NCBI GenBank assembly: GCA_002708985.1
Contig: PAPS01000003.1
Coordinates: 33,473-77,387 of the forward strand
DNA from: Saprospirales bacterium
GTDB taxonomy: Bacteria > Bacteroidota > Bacteroidia > Chitinophagales > UBA8649
Reading direction: 5' to 3'
DNA: 43,915 nucleotides
In this document: positions 1-9,334 of the stretch, in pieces
Layout of the letters: every line of letters begins with the position of its first letter
How positions within the stretch are numbered: the stretch's first letter is position 1
Translations under genes and position numbers: made by a program
Notes under the pieces: model-generated
Databases searched by the model: none
The model's input: only the letters and a program-made list of their open reading frames with translations
What the model was told of the DNA's origin: nothing

Positions 1-648
1 CTGACAAAGCCGGTAAAGCAAAGGCCGTATTCCGTTGTGCTGCTCGATGAAATTGATAAAGCTCATCCCGATGTGCTCAACATTCTGTTACAAGTAATGG
101 AAGAAGGGCGTCTCACCGATAGCAGGGGAGAGGAAGTTAACTTCAAAAACACCGTACTTGTGATGACGGCCAATATTGGTGCAAAGTCGCTAAGTGATCA
201 CTATGCTAATGATGATTCGGATACGGAGCAGAGCTTTAAAAAGGCACAAGACATTGTACTTGGTGCTATTGAAAATCAATTAAGACCAGAATTCGTCAAT
301 CGGATTGATGAGGTCATTGTTTTTCGACAATTGGCTCAAGAAGCACTGCTATCAATTGCACAGGACATGTTTGATGAAATAGCCATTAGGGCGAAGACCA
401 AAGGGTATCAAATATCCATTACTGAGGAGGCCTTGAAATGTTTAGCAGAGGCTGGAATGGATCCGCTTTATGGCGCACGGCCTCTGCGTCGTCTCCTGCA
501 GCGTTCGGTTACAGATGAATTAGCCCTCAAAATTATGGCTAGAGAAGAGGATGTTCACTTCGAATGGATTGTGGATGCCTTTGACGGAAAACTAATTCTT
601 CGCCAAGACAATGTACAAGATGACGTACTTAGCTCGTTGGGTTTATAG
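1..648 (+). CDS. clpC: ATP-dependent Clp protease ATP-binding subunit ClpC, C-terminal part (5' end outside window)
   Basis: This is the last 215 codons of a Hsp100/Clp AAA+ unfoldase; the frame is open from base 1, so the start lies to the left. The visible part holds the Walker B segment VVLLDEIDKAHPD, the GRLTDSRG stretch, the sensor-1 region (VLVMTANIGAK), the NRIDEVIVF segment and the sensor-2 GARPLRRLLQR motif of the second AAA+ domain, plus the C-terminal D2-small domain. Family knowledge: ClpC unfolds proteins and feeds them to the ClpP peptidase in the cytoplasm. I prefer ClpC over ClpB because of the short tail and the form of the Walker B segment, but the N-terminal and middle domains that would settle it are not present. 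It lies 43 bases upstream of lon on the same strand, giving a proteolysis pair. Confidence 0.88.
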   Translation: MTKPVKQRPYSVVLLDEIDKAHPDVLNILLQVMEEGRLTDSRGEEVNFKNTVLVMTANIGAKSLSDHYANDDSDTEQSFKKAQDIVLGAIENQLRPEFVNRIDEVIVFRQLAQEALLSIAQDMFDEIAIRAKTKGYQISITEEALKCLAEAGMDPLYGARPLRRLLQRSVTDELALKIMAREEDVHFEWIVDAFDGKLILRQDNVQDDVLSSLGL

Positions 649-691
649 AAAGTGTCCAAAGAATTTCTCACCTTTATAAAGAATAAAAAGC

Positions 692-3082
692 TTGGCAAAC
701 TCCCAAAACAAATCATCTTCTAAGAAGAACAGCCTTGAATCAAGCAAGCACCATGTGCTTTCTGAAGGGGTATATGATCGCCTTCCGATTCTCCCATTGA
801 AGCGTGCTGTCATGTTTCCAAAGGTCTCCTTGCCGATTGCTATGACAAGGCAAAAATCTATTGATGCGTGTCAAGCAGCCTATCGAAAAGACAAGTGGAT
901 TTTAGCAGTAACTCAGCGCGAGGAATCAGATGCGGAACCTGACGTAAATCAACTTTTCGAAGTAGGTACATTGTGTTCAATCGATAAAATTGTTCGCTTA
1001 CCTCAGGGTGGAATGAATGCTATAATTCGTGGTCATCAACGAGTCAAACTTAATCGCATTCACAGCAATACGCTTTATTATGAGGGAAAGATAGAGGCAT
1101 ACGAGGAGGAAAATACCATGGATGATAAAAGCTTTATGGCCCTTATGGAAGATGTTAGAGACTCCACGCTCGAATTGATGCATAGTAGCAACGATATCAA
1201 AGCCGAGGCTTTGTATACGCTAAAAAATATTAGCGATCCACTTCATCTTCTGAATTTTGTGGTGGTTTCTCTTCCCATGCCAAGCAATGAAAAGCAAGAA
1301 CTTCTAAGGGAATCTTCTGTTGTGAAGCGCTTGGAAGCAATCCAAGAGCGTTTGAGTAACGAGTTACAAATCATTGAGCTAAAGCGAATGATTCATGAAA
1401 AGACAAGGGAAGACATTGAGCAACAACAACGAAACTTCTTTTTAACGCAACAACTAAAAACGATTCAAGAGGAGTTAGGAACTGGTCAAAATCATGATGT
1501 AGAGCGTTTTAAAGAAGATCTAGCCGGTTTGGAGATCGCCGATCAACAACTCAAGGCTCATTTTGATAGAGAACTTCAAAAGCTTGAGCGAATGCATACG
1601 GGTTCTCCGGAATATGGAAGTCAAACGGCGTATTTAGAATTTGCATTAAAACTTCCTTGGAATCAATCCACAAGTGACTCTTTTGATTTAAAACATACAC
1701 GTCAAATTCTCGACAAGCATCATTTTGGCTTAAAGCATGTAAAAGAACGCATTGTGGAGTATTTGGCGGTGCTTAAGTTAAAGCAGGATGCTAAGGCACC
1801 GATCTTATGCTTAGTTGGCCCACCTGGTGTTGGAAAAACATCCTTAGGTCAATCTATTGCAGAAGCCCTCGGCCGATCCTATACACGAATGGCTTTCGGG
1901 GGTTTACATGATGAAGCAGAAATACGGGGACATCGTAAAACATACATCGGAGCGAAACCTGGAAGAATCCTTCAATCGCTGAAGCGTGCTGAATGCAATA
2001 ATCCAGTGTTTGTTTTGGATGAAATCGATAAAATTGGTAAGGATTTCCGCGGCGATCCTTCGTCTGCCTTACTTGAAATGTTAGATCCCGAGCAGAATGT
2101 CAAGTTCTACGATAATTATCTTGAATATGAATTTGACCTCTCCAATGTGTTTTTTATTGCCACCGCAAATGATCTTAGTTCAATTCCGCTCGCGCTTCGA
2201 GATCGTCTAGAAATTATTGAAGTTCAAGGATACTCCATCGAGGAAAAGCTTGAAATTGCCACCCAACATTTGATTCCTCAACAGCGGGAAAACCATGGTT
2301 TGTCGGCTAAGCAAATAAAAATAGATCGTAAGATTTTACCGGATCTTGTTCAAGGTTACACAAGAGAGTCTGGAGTACGCCAGCTCAATCGAGTAATTGG
2401 TTCGCTCATGCGCTCAAAGGCAAAAGACATTGTAGAAGAACTTCCTTCCAAAAGTCTAATTCGAAGGCCTTATCTGGTTGAGCGATTAGGGCCACCTAAG
2501 TATGCTCATGAGACGGCACTAACTCAAAGTAAGATTGGTGTTGCAACGGGCTTGGCCTACACGCCAGTAGGAGGGGACTTGCTTTTTATCGAGGCATCGT
2601 TGCACCGCAGTGAGCAAAAGCTCAAACTCACAGGTAATCTTGGAAACGTCATGAAAGAGTCTGCTCAAGCGGCTTACACCTTTCTCCAATCTTTTTACAG
2701 AAAGGATAATGAGGTAATGCGCTTATTAGACGAATACTCCATTCATATACATGTTCCGGCAGGGGCTACCCCCAAAGACGGTCCTTCGGCAGGAATCGCC
2801 CTGTTAGTGTGTATGTCTTCCCTTTTGACAAAACGACCGGTTAACCATAAACTCGCCTTTTCGGGAGAGATAACACTACGTGGTGATGTTCTTCCTGTTG
2901 GTGGTATTCGAGAAAAGTTACTTGCTGCCCGCAGATATGGAGTTTCTGAAGTTCTTCTGTGTGCATCGAATGCTCATGATGTTGAGGAAATTGATAAAGC
3001 ACATCTTCTTGATCTCGAAGTAACTTATGTGGAACACATGGATGAAGTAATTCGTGCCGCTTTACTTAATACTAATGCCTAA
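692..3082 (+). CDS. lon: ATP-dependent protease Lon
   Basis: The 796-residue product has the usual bacterial Lon length and domain order. The N-terminal substrate domain starts at about residue 31 (LPILPLKRAVMFP). The AAA+ module has Walker A GPPGVGKT at 376-383 and Walker B VFVLDEIDK. The C-terminal protease domain has catalytic Ser699 in PKDGPSAG and Lys742 in GGIREKLLAA. The Ser-Lys spacing of 43 equals that in E. coli Lon. The enzyme degrades misfolded and regulatory proteins in the cytoplasm. The chosen start is a TTG, because the first in-frame ATG falls inside the conserved N-terminal domain; a Lys/Ser-rich tail of about 30 residues precedes that domain. The 3' end overlaps the start of porQ by 8 bases, so the two are probably co-transcribed. 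Confidence 0.95.
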   Translation: MANSQNKSSSKKNSLESSKHHVLSEGVYDRLPILPLKRAVMFPKVSLPIAMTRQKSIDACQAAYRKDKWILAVTQREESDAEPDVNQLFEVGTLCSIDKIVRLPQGGMNAIIRGHQRVKLNRIHSNTLYYEGKIEAYEEENTMDDKSFMALMEDVRDSTLELMHSSNDIKAEALYTLKNISDPLHLLNFVVVSLPMPSNEKQELLRESSVVKRLEAIQERLSNELQIIELKRMIHEKTREDIEQQQRNFFLTQQLKTIQEELGTGQNHDVERFKEDLAGLEIADQQLKAHFDRELQKLERMHTGSPEYGSQTAYLEFALKLPWNQSTSDSFDLKHTRQILDKHHFGLKHVKERIVEYLAVLKLKQDAKAPILCLVGPPGVGKTSLGQSIAEALGRSYTRMAFGGLHDEAEIRGHRKTYIGAKPGRILQSLKRAECNNPVFVLDEIDKIGKDFRGDPSSALLEMLDPEQNVKFYDNYLEYEFDLSNVFFIATANDLSSIPLALRDRLEIIEVQGYSIEEKLEIATQHLIPQQRENHGLSAKQIKIDRKILPDLVQGYTRESGVRQLNRVIGSLMRSKAKDIVEELPSKSLIRRPYLVERLGPPKYAHETALTQSKIGVATGLAYTPVGGDLLFIEASLHRSEQKLKLTGNLGNVMKESAQAAYTFLQSFYRKDNEVMRLLDEYSIHIHVPAGATPKDGPSAGIALLVCMSSLLTKRPVNHKLAFSGEITLRGDVLPVGGIREKLLAARRYGVSEVLLCASNAHDVEEIDKAHLLDLEVTYVEHMDEVIRAALLNTNA

Positions 3083-4148
3083 GTCTTTATCTAACGGGTA
3101 TCAATTTATTGTAGTCCTATGTCTCTATTGTGGGCTGACTAGCATTTCCTATGGGCAAATAGGAGGACGAAACGCTTTTGGCTTCACATCAATGGCTTTT
3201 GAGCCCCACGTTAGTAGTCTGGGAGGAATGGTGCTTGGGCAAACGACGACGTCGATGTCTGGTATGGATTTTCCATCAGCTCTGCAACATGGAAAAAAAG
3301 AATTGAATATTGGCTATACCTCACTCTATGGTTCATCTTCGGCGTTTGCCGTGCAATATATTTTGCCTCATAGGCGTTTTGGCGTCTTACAATTTGGTAC
3401 GCGGTATTTGACCCATGGTCTACTTGATCGCCGTGATGCATTAAATACATATCAAGGAAAATTTTCAGCCAATGAAGTAGATCTCTATGTCGGCACGGCA
3501 TTTACTTGGGAGAATTATCGGTTTGGTGTTAATATACATGGCTTAATAGGCCAGTTGGAGGCGCAGAATAGTATGGGCTTGTCGGCAGACGTTACCGCTT
3601 TATGGCAGGATAGTTCTGGCTTGACATCGGTGGGTTTTGCATTGCGTAATCTAGGTGGTGAGATTATTCCGTATGCTGGTAAGCGAAGAGCTACTCCAAC
3701 TGATCTTCAGTTTGGCTTTAGTCGAAAGCTAAAATATCTTCCCTTGAGCATTCACTGTACGCTGCATGATTTGTATCGTTGGAATTTACGTTTTGAGGAC
3801 AGCTTATCGTCGAATTCCTCCAATCTTTTTGGTCTACCAGAGGATGAATCTGTTCGAGGTTTTGGAAAGTTCACGGATAATTTTTTTAGGCATTTCAACT
3901 TTGGATTAGATTTTAATTTGTTTCAAGACAAGTTTTGGTTTGCTTTAGGTTATAATCATCAACGGAGAATGGAGATGGCTATTCCCAATCGAAATGGTTT
4001 TGCTGGGTTCTCTTTAGGCTTTGGCTTGGAGCTTACTCGGTGGGCTGTTGGTTACAGCTATGCTAAGCATCATCTCGCCTCAGGTTTCCATGGAATTCGC
4101 ACTACTTTGCGGTTTCATAAAAAACCAAAAAATTCAGTCGAGAACTAG
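3075..4148 (+). CDS. porQ: Type IX secretion system protein PorQ
   Basis: The 357-residue product begins with a signal peptide (hydrophobic core FIVVLCLYCGLTS, probable cleavage after SYG) and continues as an outer-membrane beta-barrel-like protein. The mature N-terminus, IGGRNAFGFTSMAFEPHVSSLGG, matches the PorQ pattern (GG..xFxFL.l...a...aLGG) in shortened form, and the length fits the family. PorQ is an outer-membrane component of the Bacteroidota type IX secretion/gliding machinery. The ATG at 3075 is preferred over a GTG at 3054 because it places the signal peptide correctly; it overlaps the lon stop. Expression probably depends on the lon transcript, since there is no room for a separate promoter. 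Family assignment is from recognition of the N-terminal pattern; the barrel itself is not diagnostic. Confidence 0.8.
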   Translation: MPKSLSNGYQFIVVLCLYCGLTSISYGQIGGRNAFGFTSMAFEPHVSSLGGMVLGQTTTSMSGMDFPSALQHGKKELNIGYTSLYGSSSAFAVQYILPHRRFGVLQFGTRYLTHGLLDRRDALNTYQGKFSANEVDLYVGTAFTWENYRFGVNIHGLIGQLEAQNSMGLSADVTALWQDSSGLTSVGFALRNLGGEIIPYAGKRRATPTDLQFGFSRKLKYLPLSIHCTLHDLYRWNLRFEDSLSSNSSNLFGLPEDESVRGFGKFTDNFFRHFNFGLDFNLFQDKFWFALGYNHQRRMEMAIPNRNGFAGFSLGFGLELTRWAVGYSYAKHHLASGFHGIRTTLRFHKKPKNSVEN

Positions 4149-4159
4149 ATTAATTATCT

Positions 4160-4169
4160 TACCTTCGCA
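4160..4169 (+). promoter_or_regulatory. Candidate -7 element for rpsA
   Basis: TACCTTCGCA resembles the Bacteroidota -7 box (TAnnTTTG, often followed by CA) with one mismatch. It sits about 100 bases before the S1 start, in the gap after porQ. No good -33 TTTG box is seen at the expected distance, so the call rests on the -7 match and position only. Confidence 0.4.
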
Positions 4170-4271
4170 TCTTAAATTTTTGTTAACCCTGGATTGGGTG
4201 TAAAACTCTTGTAGGCTTGGAGCATTTCAACCTTCAAGTTTAAGAGCCGCGCAGTCCAAATTTTGAAGATT

Positions 4272-6707
4272 ATGATGTACGATGATAATGCCTTTGATCT
4301 GAATAGTGATCAATTCTTTCCTGAAGGTGATGCGCCTTCCAATCAGGAGGAATCTGCAGAAGATACACCTGCAGCTGAAGAGGTAGCAGAAGAAGCGCCT
4401 GCAGCTGAAGAGGTAGCAGAAGAAGCGCCTGCAGCTGAAGAGGTAGTAGAAGAAACACCTGCAGCTGAAGAGGTAGCAGAGGAAGCACCTGCAGCTGAAG
4501 AGGTAGCAGAGGAAGCGCCTGCAGCTGAAGAGGTAGCAGAAGAAGCGCCTGCAGCTGAAGAGGTAGCAGAAGAAACACCTGCAGCTGAAGAGGTAGCAGA
4601 AGAATCGCCTGCAGCTGAAGAGGTAGCAGAAGAAACACCTGCAGCTGAAGAGGTAGTAGAAGAAGCGCCTGCAGCTGAAGAAGTAGCAGAAGAAGCGCCT
4701 TCAGCTGAAGAAGTAGCAGAAGAAGCGCCTGCAGCTGAAGAGGTATCAGAAGAAGCACTTGCAGCTGAAGAGGCAGAAGACGTTGACGAAATGCCTGAGC
4801 TAAAGGTCAAAAAAGATGATTCCGGGACAAGTCATGATGATTTTGACTGGTCAAAAGGTAAGCGTAATGTCACAGAATACAGTGCTGATACCATTCAGGA
4901 AATGGAAACTCAGTACACTAAGGATCTTAAGATTCTTGAAGAAAATGTAATCGTAACAGGAACTGTGGTTTCTGTTACAAGTACAGATGTTGTGTTAAAC
5001 ATCGGTTTTAAGTCCGATGGAATGGTGCCGATTAATGAGTTTCGCGACATGGAGGAGCTCAAGCAAGGTATGGAGGTAGATGTATATGTGTCTACACTGG
5101 AGAATGCCAAAGGTCAATTAGAACTTTCTCGTCGTAAGGCAAAGTTGCTAAAAGCATGGGATGCCTTAGTACAAGCCCATACAAATGACACCATTGTTAA
5201 AGGAACAGTTGCCTCGAAAACCAAAGGCGGCCTTATTGTGAATATCGGAGGTCTTGAAACCTTCTTACCTGGATCTCAGATTGACGTCAAGCCTGTCGTG
5301 GATTATGATGAGTATGTAGGTAAGCAAATGGAACTAAAAGTTGTCAAGGTTAACGAAACGATCAAAAATGCTGTTGTTTCTCACAAGGCCTTGATTGAAA
5401 GTGATATTGAAGAGCAACGTCTTGAGATTATTTCTGGTCTCGAAAAAGGACAGGTTCTTGAAGGAATCATTAAAAACATCACTGATTTCGGTGCATTCAT
5501 CGATCTTGGTGGTATTGATGGACTTCTTTACATTACCGATATTTCTTGGGGACGTATAAACCATCCTAATGAAGTGTTGACTATCAATGAAAGCATTAAT
5601 GTTGTAGTGCTTGATTTTGATGATAATAAAAAGCGAATTTCCTTAGGACTCAAGCAATTGCAGGAGCACCCATGGACTGCCTTCGTAGATACTGTTAAGA
5701 TTGGTGATAAGGTTAAAGGAAAGATTGTTAATGTGGAGGATTATGGAGCCTTCTTGGAGATTCAGCCAGGGGTCGAAGGACTCATCCATGTTAGTGAGGT
5801 AAGTTGGTCTTCAGAGCAAATCAATTCTCGCAAGTTTTTCAAAATGGGTGAAGAATATGAAGCGGTTATCATGACGGTAGGTGCTGAGGAGCGTAAGATG
5901 AGTTTATCCATCAAGCGTCTTGTACCGGATCCATGGGAAATTGTTGCTGAGCGCTACGCAGTAGATACAAAGCATAATGGTCAAATTCGAAACATCACTC
6001 CTTATGGCGTGTTTGTCGAACTCGAAGAAGGTATTGGCGGAATGGTCCACGTATCAGATCTTTCTTGGACGAAGCGATTCAACCACCCATCTGAGTATGT
6101 TAAATCAGGAGAAAATCTTGAGGTTATCGTCTTGGAAATTGATGACGAAAATCGCAAGCTATCTCTCGGGCACAAACAACTTGAAGAGGATCCATGGGGT
6201 ACCTTTGAAACGGTTTTCCCAGTCGGATCAGTTCATGAAGGTTTAGTAATCAGTGCTGATTCAAAAGGCGGAGTGGTTATACTTCAGCATGGACTTGAAG
6301 GATACATGCCTTCGCGTCATATGAAGAAGGAGAACAATGAGATGGCTGCAGTTGATGATAAAATCGAAGTAAAAGTAATCGAGTTTAATCAGCGTGATAA
6401 GCGAATTATCTTATCGCATACTAAAGTATGGTCAGATGAAGTGATTAGAGAAAAGCGTAAGTCTGCTAGCGATACTAATAAGCAAGTGAAGAAGCTTCAA
6501 AGCAATATAGAGACTACGACACTTGGTGATATCTCCGCACTTGCTGATCTCCAAGCGAAGCTCAAGGATAAGGAGCAGACCTCTGAAGAAAAGCCTAAGG
6601 CTAAAAAGGCGCCTGCCAAGAAAGCGTCTGCTAAGAAAACGACGAAAAAGGCGAAGGCGAAAGACGCTCCTGATTCAGATAAATCAGCTGAATCATCTGA
6701 AGAATAA
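4272..6707 (+). CDS. rpsA: 30S ribosomal protein S1 with acidic decapeptide-repeat N-terminus
   Basis: The product (about 811 residues) has six S1 RNA-binding folds, recognisable by segments such as [32 protein letters not shown] and [16 protein letters not shown]. It ends in a Lys/Ala-rich basic tail (residues about 760-800). In front of the first S1 fold lies an extension of about 220 residues, including 13 tandem copies of an [10 protein letters not shown]-like decapeptide. S1 helps the 30S subunit bind mRNA, which matters in Bacteroidota because Shine-Dalgarno pairing is rare. The core matches other Bacteroidota S1 proteins; the length of the acidic repeat is unusual. ATG codons at 4272 and 4275 and a TTG at 4263 are all possible starts and no Shine-Dalgarno site decides between them. 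Confidence 0.93.
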   Translation: MMYDDNAFDLNSDQFFPEGDAPSNQEESAEDTPAAEEVAEEAPAAEEVAEEAPAAEEVVEETPAAEEVAEEAPAAEEVAEEAPAAEEVAEEAPAAEEVAEETPAAEEVAEESPAAEEVAEETPAAEEVVEEAPAAEEVAEEAPSAEEVAEEAPAAEEVSEEALAAEEAEDVDEMPELKVKKDDSGTSHDDFDWSKGKRNVTEYSADTIQEMETQYTKDLKILEENVIVTGTVVSVTSTDVVLNIGFKSDGMVPINEFRDMEELKQGMEVDVYVSTLENAKGQLELSRRKAKLLKAWDALVQAHTNDTIVKGTVASKTKGGLIVNIGGLETFLPGSQIDVKPVVDYDEYVGKQMELKVVKVNETIKNAVVSHKALIESDIEEQRLEIISGLEKGQVLEGIIKNITDFGAFIDLGGIDGLLYITDISWGRINHPNEVLTINESINVVVLDFDDNKKRISLGLKQLQEHPWTAFVDTVKIGDKVKGKIVNVEDYGAFLEIQPGVEGLIHVSEVSWSSEQINSRKFFKMGEEYEAVIMTVGAEERKMSLSIKRLVPDPWEIVAERYAVDTKHNGQIRNITPYGVFVELEEGIGGMVHVSDLSWTKRFNHPSEYVKSGENLEVIVLEIDDENRKLSLGHKQLEEDPWGTFETVFPVGSVHEGLVISADSKGGVVILQHGLEGYMPSRHMKKENNEMAAVDDKIEVKVIEFNQRDKRIILSHTKVWSDEVIREKRKSASDTNKQVKKLQSNIETTTLGDISALADLQAKLKDKEQTSEEKPKAKKAPAKKASAKKTTKKAKAKDAPDSDKSAESSEE
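4371..4760 (+). repeat. Thirteen tandem 30-base repeats inside rpsA
   Basis: Thirteen contiguous in-frame copies of a 30-base unit, starting GCAGCTGAAGAGGTAGCAGA, encode AAEEV(A/V/S)EE(A/T/S)P. Copies differ by only a few bases, mostly in positions giving A/T/S or A/V changes. A degenerate partial copy follows. There are no spacers, so this is a coding minisatellite, not a CRISPR array. The near identity suggests recent expansion by slippage or unequal recombination. Confidence 0.97.
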
Positions 6708-6731
6708 GATCTTCTTAACTTCTTCTAATAC

Positions 6732-6771
6732 AAAAACAAGGGCTGCGGGAAACTGTGGTCCTTGCTTTTTT
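6732..6771. terminator. Probable bidirectional terminator between rpsA and the porP-like gene
   Basis: CAAGG and CCTTG arms are flanked by an A5 run on the left and a T6 run on the right, with G-U pairs possible further into the loop. Either strand reads as a hairpin followed by a T tract. The position between two convergent genes supports a shared terminator; the stem is short, so strength is uncertain. Confidence 0.5.
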
Positions 6772-6856
6772 ACGTCGCCGTCTTATATTGAATGATGTAC
6801 CTCTTAAAAATAGTCTTTACGGCATATACATTGGGTACCTGTATGCATCCATTGGT

Positions 6857-7813
6857 TTAGTATCCAAAGAGATTGTCTCTAAAGTCATAGGAAATATGGA
6901 CTTCATGAATCTGGCCGAGGGCTGCTCGATTATTCGACAAATTCATGTCATAGGCATAGCCAATAGAAAAACGGTCTAATATCGTAAATCCTCCAAGTAC
7001 CATTAGGTGGGAAGTTGATCGATATCCTAGACCTACGTTGAGCAGGGATTCTAAACTATACCGAAGACTACCTGTGACTTGAGGGGGTGCCCCAACAACA
7101 TAGTGAATGTTTATGTCTGGGTCAAGGGTTATATCCCTTGCGCTGTAATTGTCTCGCAGTGAAATTTTACCTCCGATTCCGAAATGGTAATGTTGCATTT
7201 TGGTAAAGTTCGTTGTACGACCATTGCGCCCTTCAAAAGGGACGGATAGCTGTAGTAACTGGGGTATGGCGGCTGCGATATAATATTTACCTCCCTCATA
7301 GAGTACACCAAAAGAGGCGTCAGGATACATTTTTGATTCGGTATTGGCTAATATTCCAGGATCATCGGGTTGGTCCAATTGGAATAAACCTGCATTGAGT
7401 CTGTAACTATTGACTCCAAGACTAATGCCAAAGGATAATGCTTTTCTTGCTCTTTGACGCCAAAGTCCTTTGTCGAGTATTATTCGGTAAGAAAAGCTTC
7501 CTGAAATCCCGCTATAACTAGTCGGGCCAGTAAAGTCATTGAATACCGAGGCTCCGAGATTTATCCGTTTGTTTTTAAGTGGCGTGTGAAATCCAATATT
7601 CGCGGTAAAGGGAGATCCTTCAATTTTCCCCCATTGTGATCGAAATGTAGAAAAGATATACATCCCCTGGGCATGGCCTGCAACCGAAGGATTATATAGA
7701 AACATACTTTCCTTAGAGAAGGAAAAATCAGGTAACTGCTGTGCGTAAGTTTTCCCTCCGTTGAGCATAAACAGGATCCCTATGATCAAGAATGTAAAAT
7801 TACGAGCCTTCAT
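6857..7813 (-). CDS. PorP/SprF family type IX secretion outer-membrane protein
   Basis: The 318-residue product has a signal peptide (residues 1-24, ending TYA|QQ) and the PorP/SprF hallmark start of the mature chain: a short strand, then FLYNPSVAGHAQGMYIFSTFRSQW. A long series of beta-strand-like segments follows, typical of this barrel family. PorP/SprF proteins sit in the outer membrane and are often encoded next to a large secreted protein with a gliding-type C-terminal domain; they help export or anchor that partner. Here the partner is immediately upstream, 3 bases away on the same strand, so the two form a probable operon. A stand-alone paralogue dedicated to this substrate is more likely than the general T9SS PorP, since no other T9SS core genes adjoin it. 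Confidence 0.88.
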   Translation of the reverse strand: MKARNFTFLIIGILFMLNGGKTYAQQLPDFSFSKESMFLYNPSVAGHAQGMYIFSTFRSQWGKIEGSPFTANIGFHTPLKNKRINLGASVFNDFTGPTSYSGISGSFSYRIILDKGLWRQRARKALSFGISLGVNSYRLNAGLFQLDQPDDPGILANTESKMYPDASFGVLYEGGKYYIAAAIPQLLQLSVPFEGRNGRTTNFTKMQHYHFGIGGKISLRDNYSARDITLDPDINIHYVVGAPPQVTGSLRYSLESLLNVGLGYRSTSHLMVLGGFTILDRFSIGYAYDMNLSNNRAALGQIHEVHISYDFRDNLFGY

Positions 7814-7816
7814 AGA

Positions 7817-9271
7817 TTATTCGACTAGCGTTATGTGTCCGGTATATGTTTGCCGGGTCTGACCAGACTCATTAAGGTTCAGGATGTAGTAATAGGTTCC
7901 CGCGGGAAGTTGTTGCCCTCTCCAAGTTCCTCTCCAATCATTGTTGTAAGGAGCCGCCTTGTATACTACATCGCCCCAGCGATTAACAATACTCACTGAG
8001 TTTTCGGGGAATTGGTAAAGCCATCGGATATACCAAAAATCATTTAATCCGTCATTGTTCATCGTTAGTCCATTGGGAATAAAAGGATCTTGGTCAAAGC
8101 GGTCATCTACAAAGATGGTTATGGAATCAATGTCCTTACAACCGCGATCGTTTTCCACTAATACAACATAACTCGTTGTTGAATCATGGAAGAAGAATGG
8201 ATCAGGACAGTTATCACAGCTTAGATAATCAGATGGTGTCCACGTGTAGTCGATTCCTCCACTAGCTGAAAGATAGGCGGTATCCAACAAGTAAATCGTC
8301 GTGTCATTACCTGCTTGAGCAAACGGACCAGTGGTTTCCGATAGTGCAAAGTTTTCGGAGAGATAGTTTTTCCAAGGCGTCATCCGTATTACACGCTCGT
8401 TAGCACTGATATCGGTGGAGGAGAATGATGGTGCAATTTCCCATTGTGGTAGGTTCCTCCAGTGGACAATATCGTTGAAATCACCATCCTCTAATGGATT
8501 AAAGGTGAAGTCGATGGCTACTGAGTCTGTACCTAAATCTTCCCAAATCTTATGGTAAAATCGGTCGTTGATAGAGCAAATAAGGAGATCTCTTTCTTGT
8601 CGATTTAAGTTGTCTAGGTTAGGATCATTTTCAACAAGTCGCACTCGGTAGATGTAACTACCTGAAGTATTAGGAATTATATCCACTGGCCGATAAATTG
8701 TATCTCCTCCTAACGCAAAGCCTACTGGAAAAACATAGCGATTTGTCGAGTTTAGTGAGCGTTCAATGCCTCCATTGCCTAATGCGCGAATGAAGCCTTT
8801 GTTGCGATTTACGACATTGGATTCTGTATTAAACACAAAGACAGTATTGGTATCCACGTCAAACTGACGGTCTCCGAGGTCTAAGAGACTATCGACTTCT
8901 ACATTAATCGTGGCATACTTTGTACCATTGTTTTCCAGGACAATGTTATGAAATCTTGTGATAGAGCTACCTGTAATCGTTTGATCGTCTCCATCGAGAT
9001 AGACATATCCAGGTAAGCTAGGATCGAAGCCTAGTCCATTACTTTCATTAATCCAATCCCCTTGGTTGCGTATAGTGTCTTCGTTGAAAATTACCGTATT
9101 GACGTCGAGGTAAACGTCGCCATCTACATTGAGTAAAGCTTCGTTGGTTATACTGATATATCCCTCGCTTAAAGAGAACATTGGCTGCGCAAAGACGGTC
9201 GTGGCGCTCAGGAGTACAAGACTTCCAATAATCAATATAATGTGCCGAATGTTGGGAAGCGTGGTGGTCAT
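7817..9271 (-). CDS. Secreted protein with type B (gliding-associated, CHU_C-like) C-terminal sorting domain
   Basis: The 484-residue product has a signal peptide (IILIIGSLVLLSATTVFA|Q). Residues about 30-300 are beta-rich with no domain I can name; a PKD-like segment (about 325-395, with TWTPSDYLSCDNC) follows. The last 85 or so residues have the type B sorting pattern: PNGLTMNNDGLND, then VSIVNRWGDVVY, then GTWRGQQLPAGTYYYIL. Family knowledge: this domain directs export by the type IX secretion system and attachment at the cell surface. The start is the ATG at 9271, which gives a normal signal peptide; an upstream TTG at 9301 would add ten residues. The downstream PorP/SprF-like barrel is its probable partner. 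The specific surface function is unknown. Confidence 0.85.
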   Translation of the reverse strand: MTTTLPNIRHIILIIGSLVLLSATTVFAQPMFSLSEGYISITNEALLNVDGDVYLDVNTVIFNEDTIRNQGDWINESNGLGFDPSLPGYVYLDGDDQTITGSSITRFHNIVLENNGTKYATINVEVDSLLDLGDRQFDVDTNTVFVFNTESNVVNRNKGFIRALGNGGIERSLNSTNRYVFPVGFALGGDTIYRPVDIIPNTSGSYIYRVRLVENDPNLDNLNRQERDLLICSINDRFYHKIWEDLGTDSVAIDFTFNPLEDGDFNDIVHWRNLPQWEIAPSFSSTDISANERVIRMTPWKNYLSENFALSETTGPFAQAGNDTTIYLLDTAYLSASGGIDYTWTPSDYLSCDNCPDPFFFHDSTTSYVVLVENDRGCKDIDSITIFVDDRFDQDPFIPNGLTMNNDGLNDFWYIRWLYQFPENSVSIVNRWGDVVYKAAPYNNDWRGTWRGQQLPAGTYYYILNLNESGQTRQTYTGHITLVE

Positions 9272-9334
9272 ACTGGATTTATCCTGTTCTAATTTAAGCA
9301 ATGTTCGTATTATTGTTTAAGTCAAATACGCGTA

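Noticed and set aside
4371-4760. Regular 30-base repeats resembling a CRISPR array
   Set aside because: The copies are contiguous, with no spacers, and are in frame with the S1 coding sequence; no cas gene is present.
4270-4810. Two long antisense open frames (about 155-162 codons) rich in Leu/Gln or Ser/Ala opposite the rpsA repeat
   Set aside because: They exist only because the 30-base unit has no stop codon in those frames; they consist of the same repeat in translation and have no independent start, signal or family pattern.
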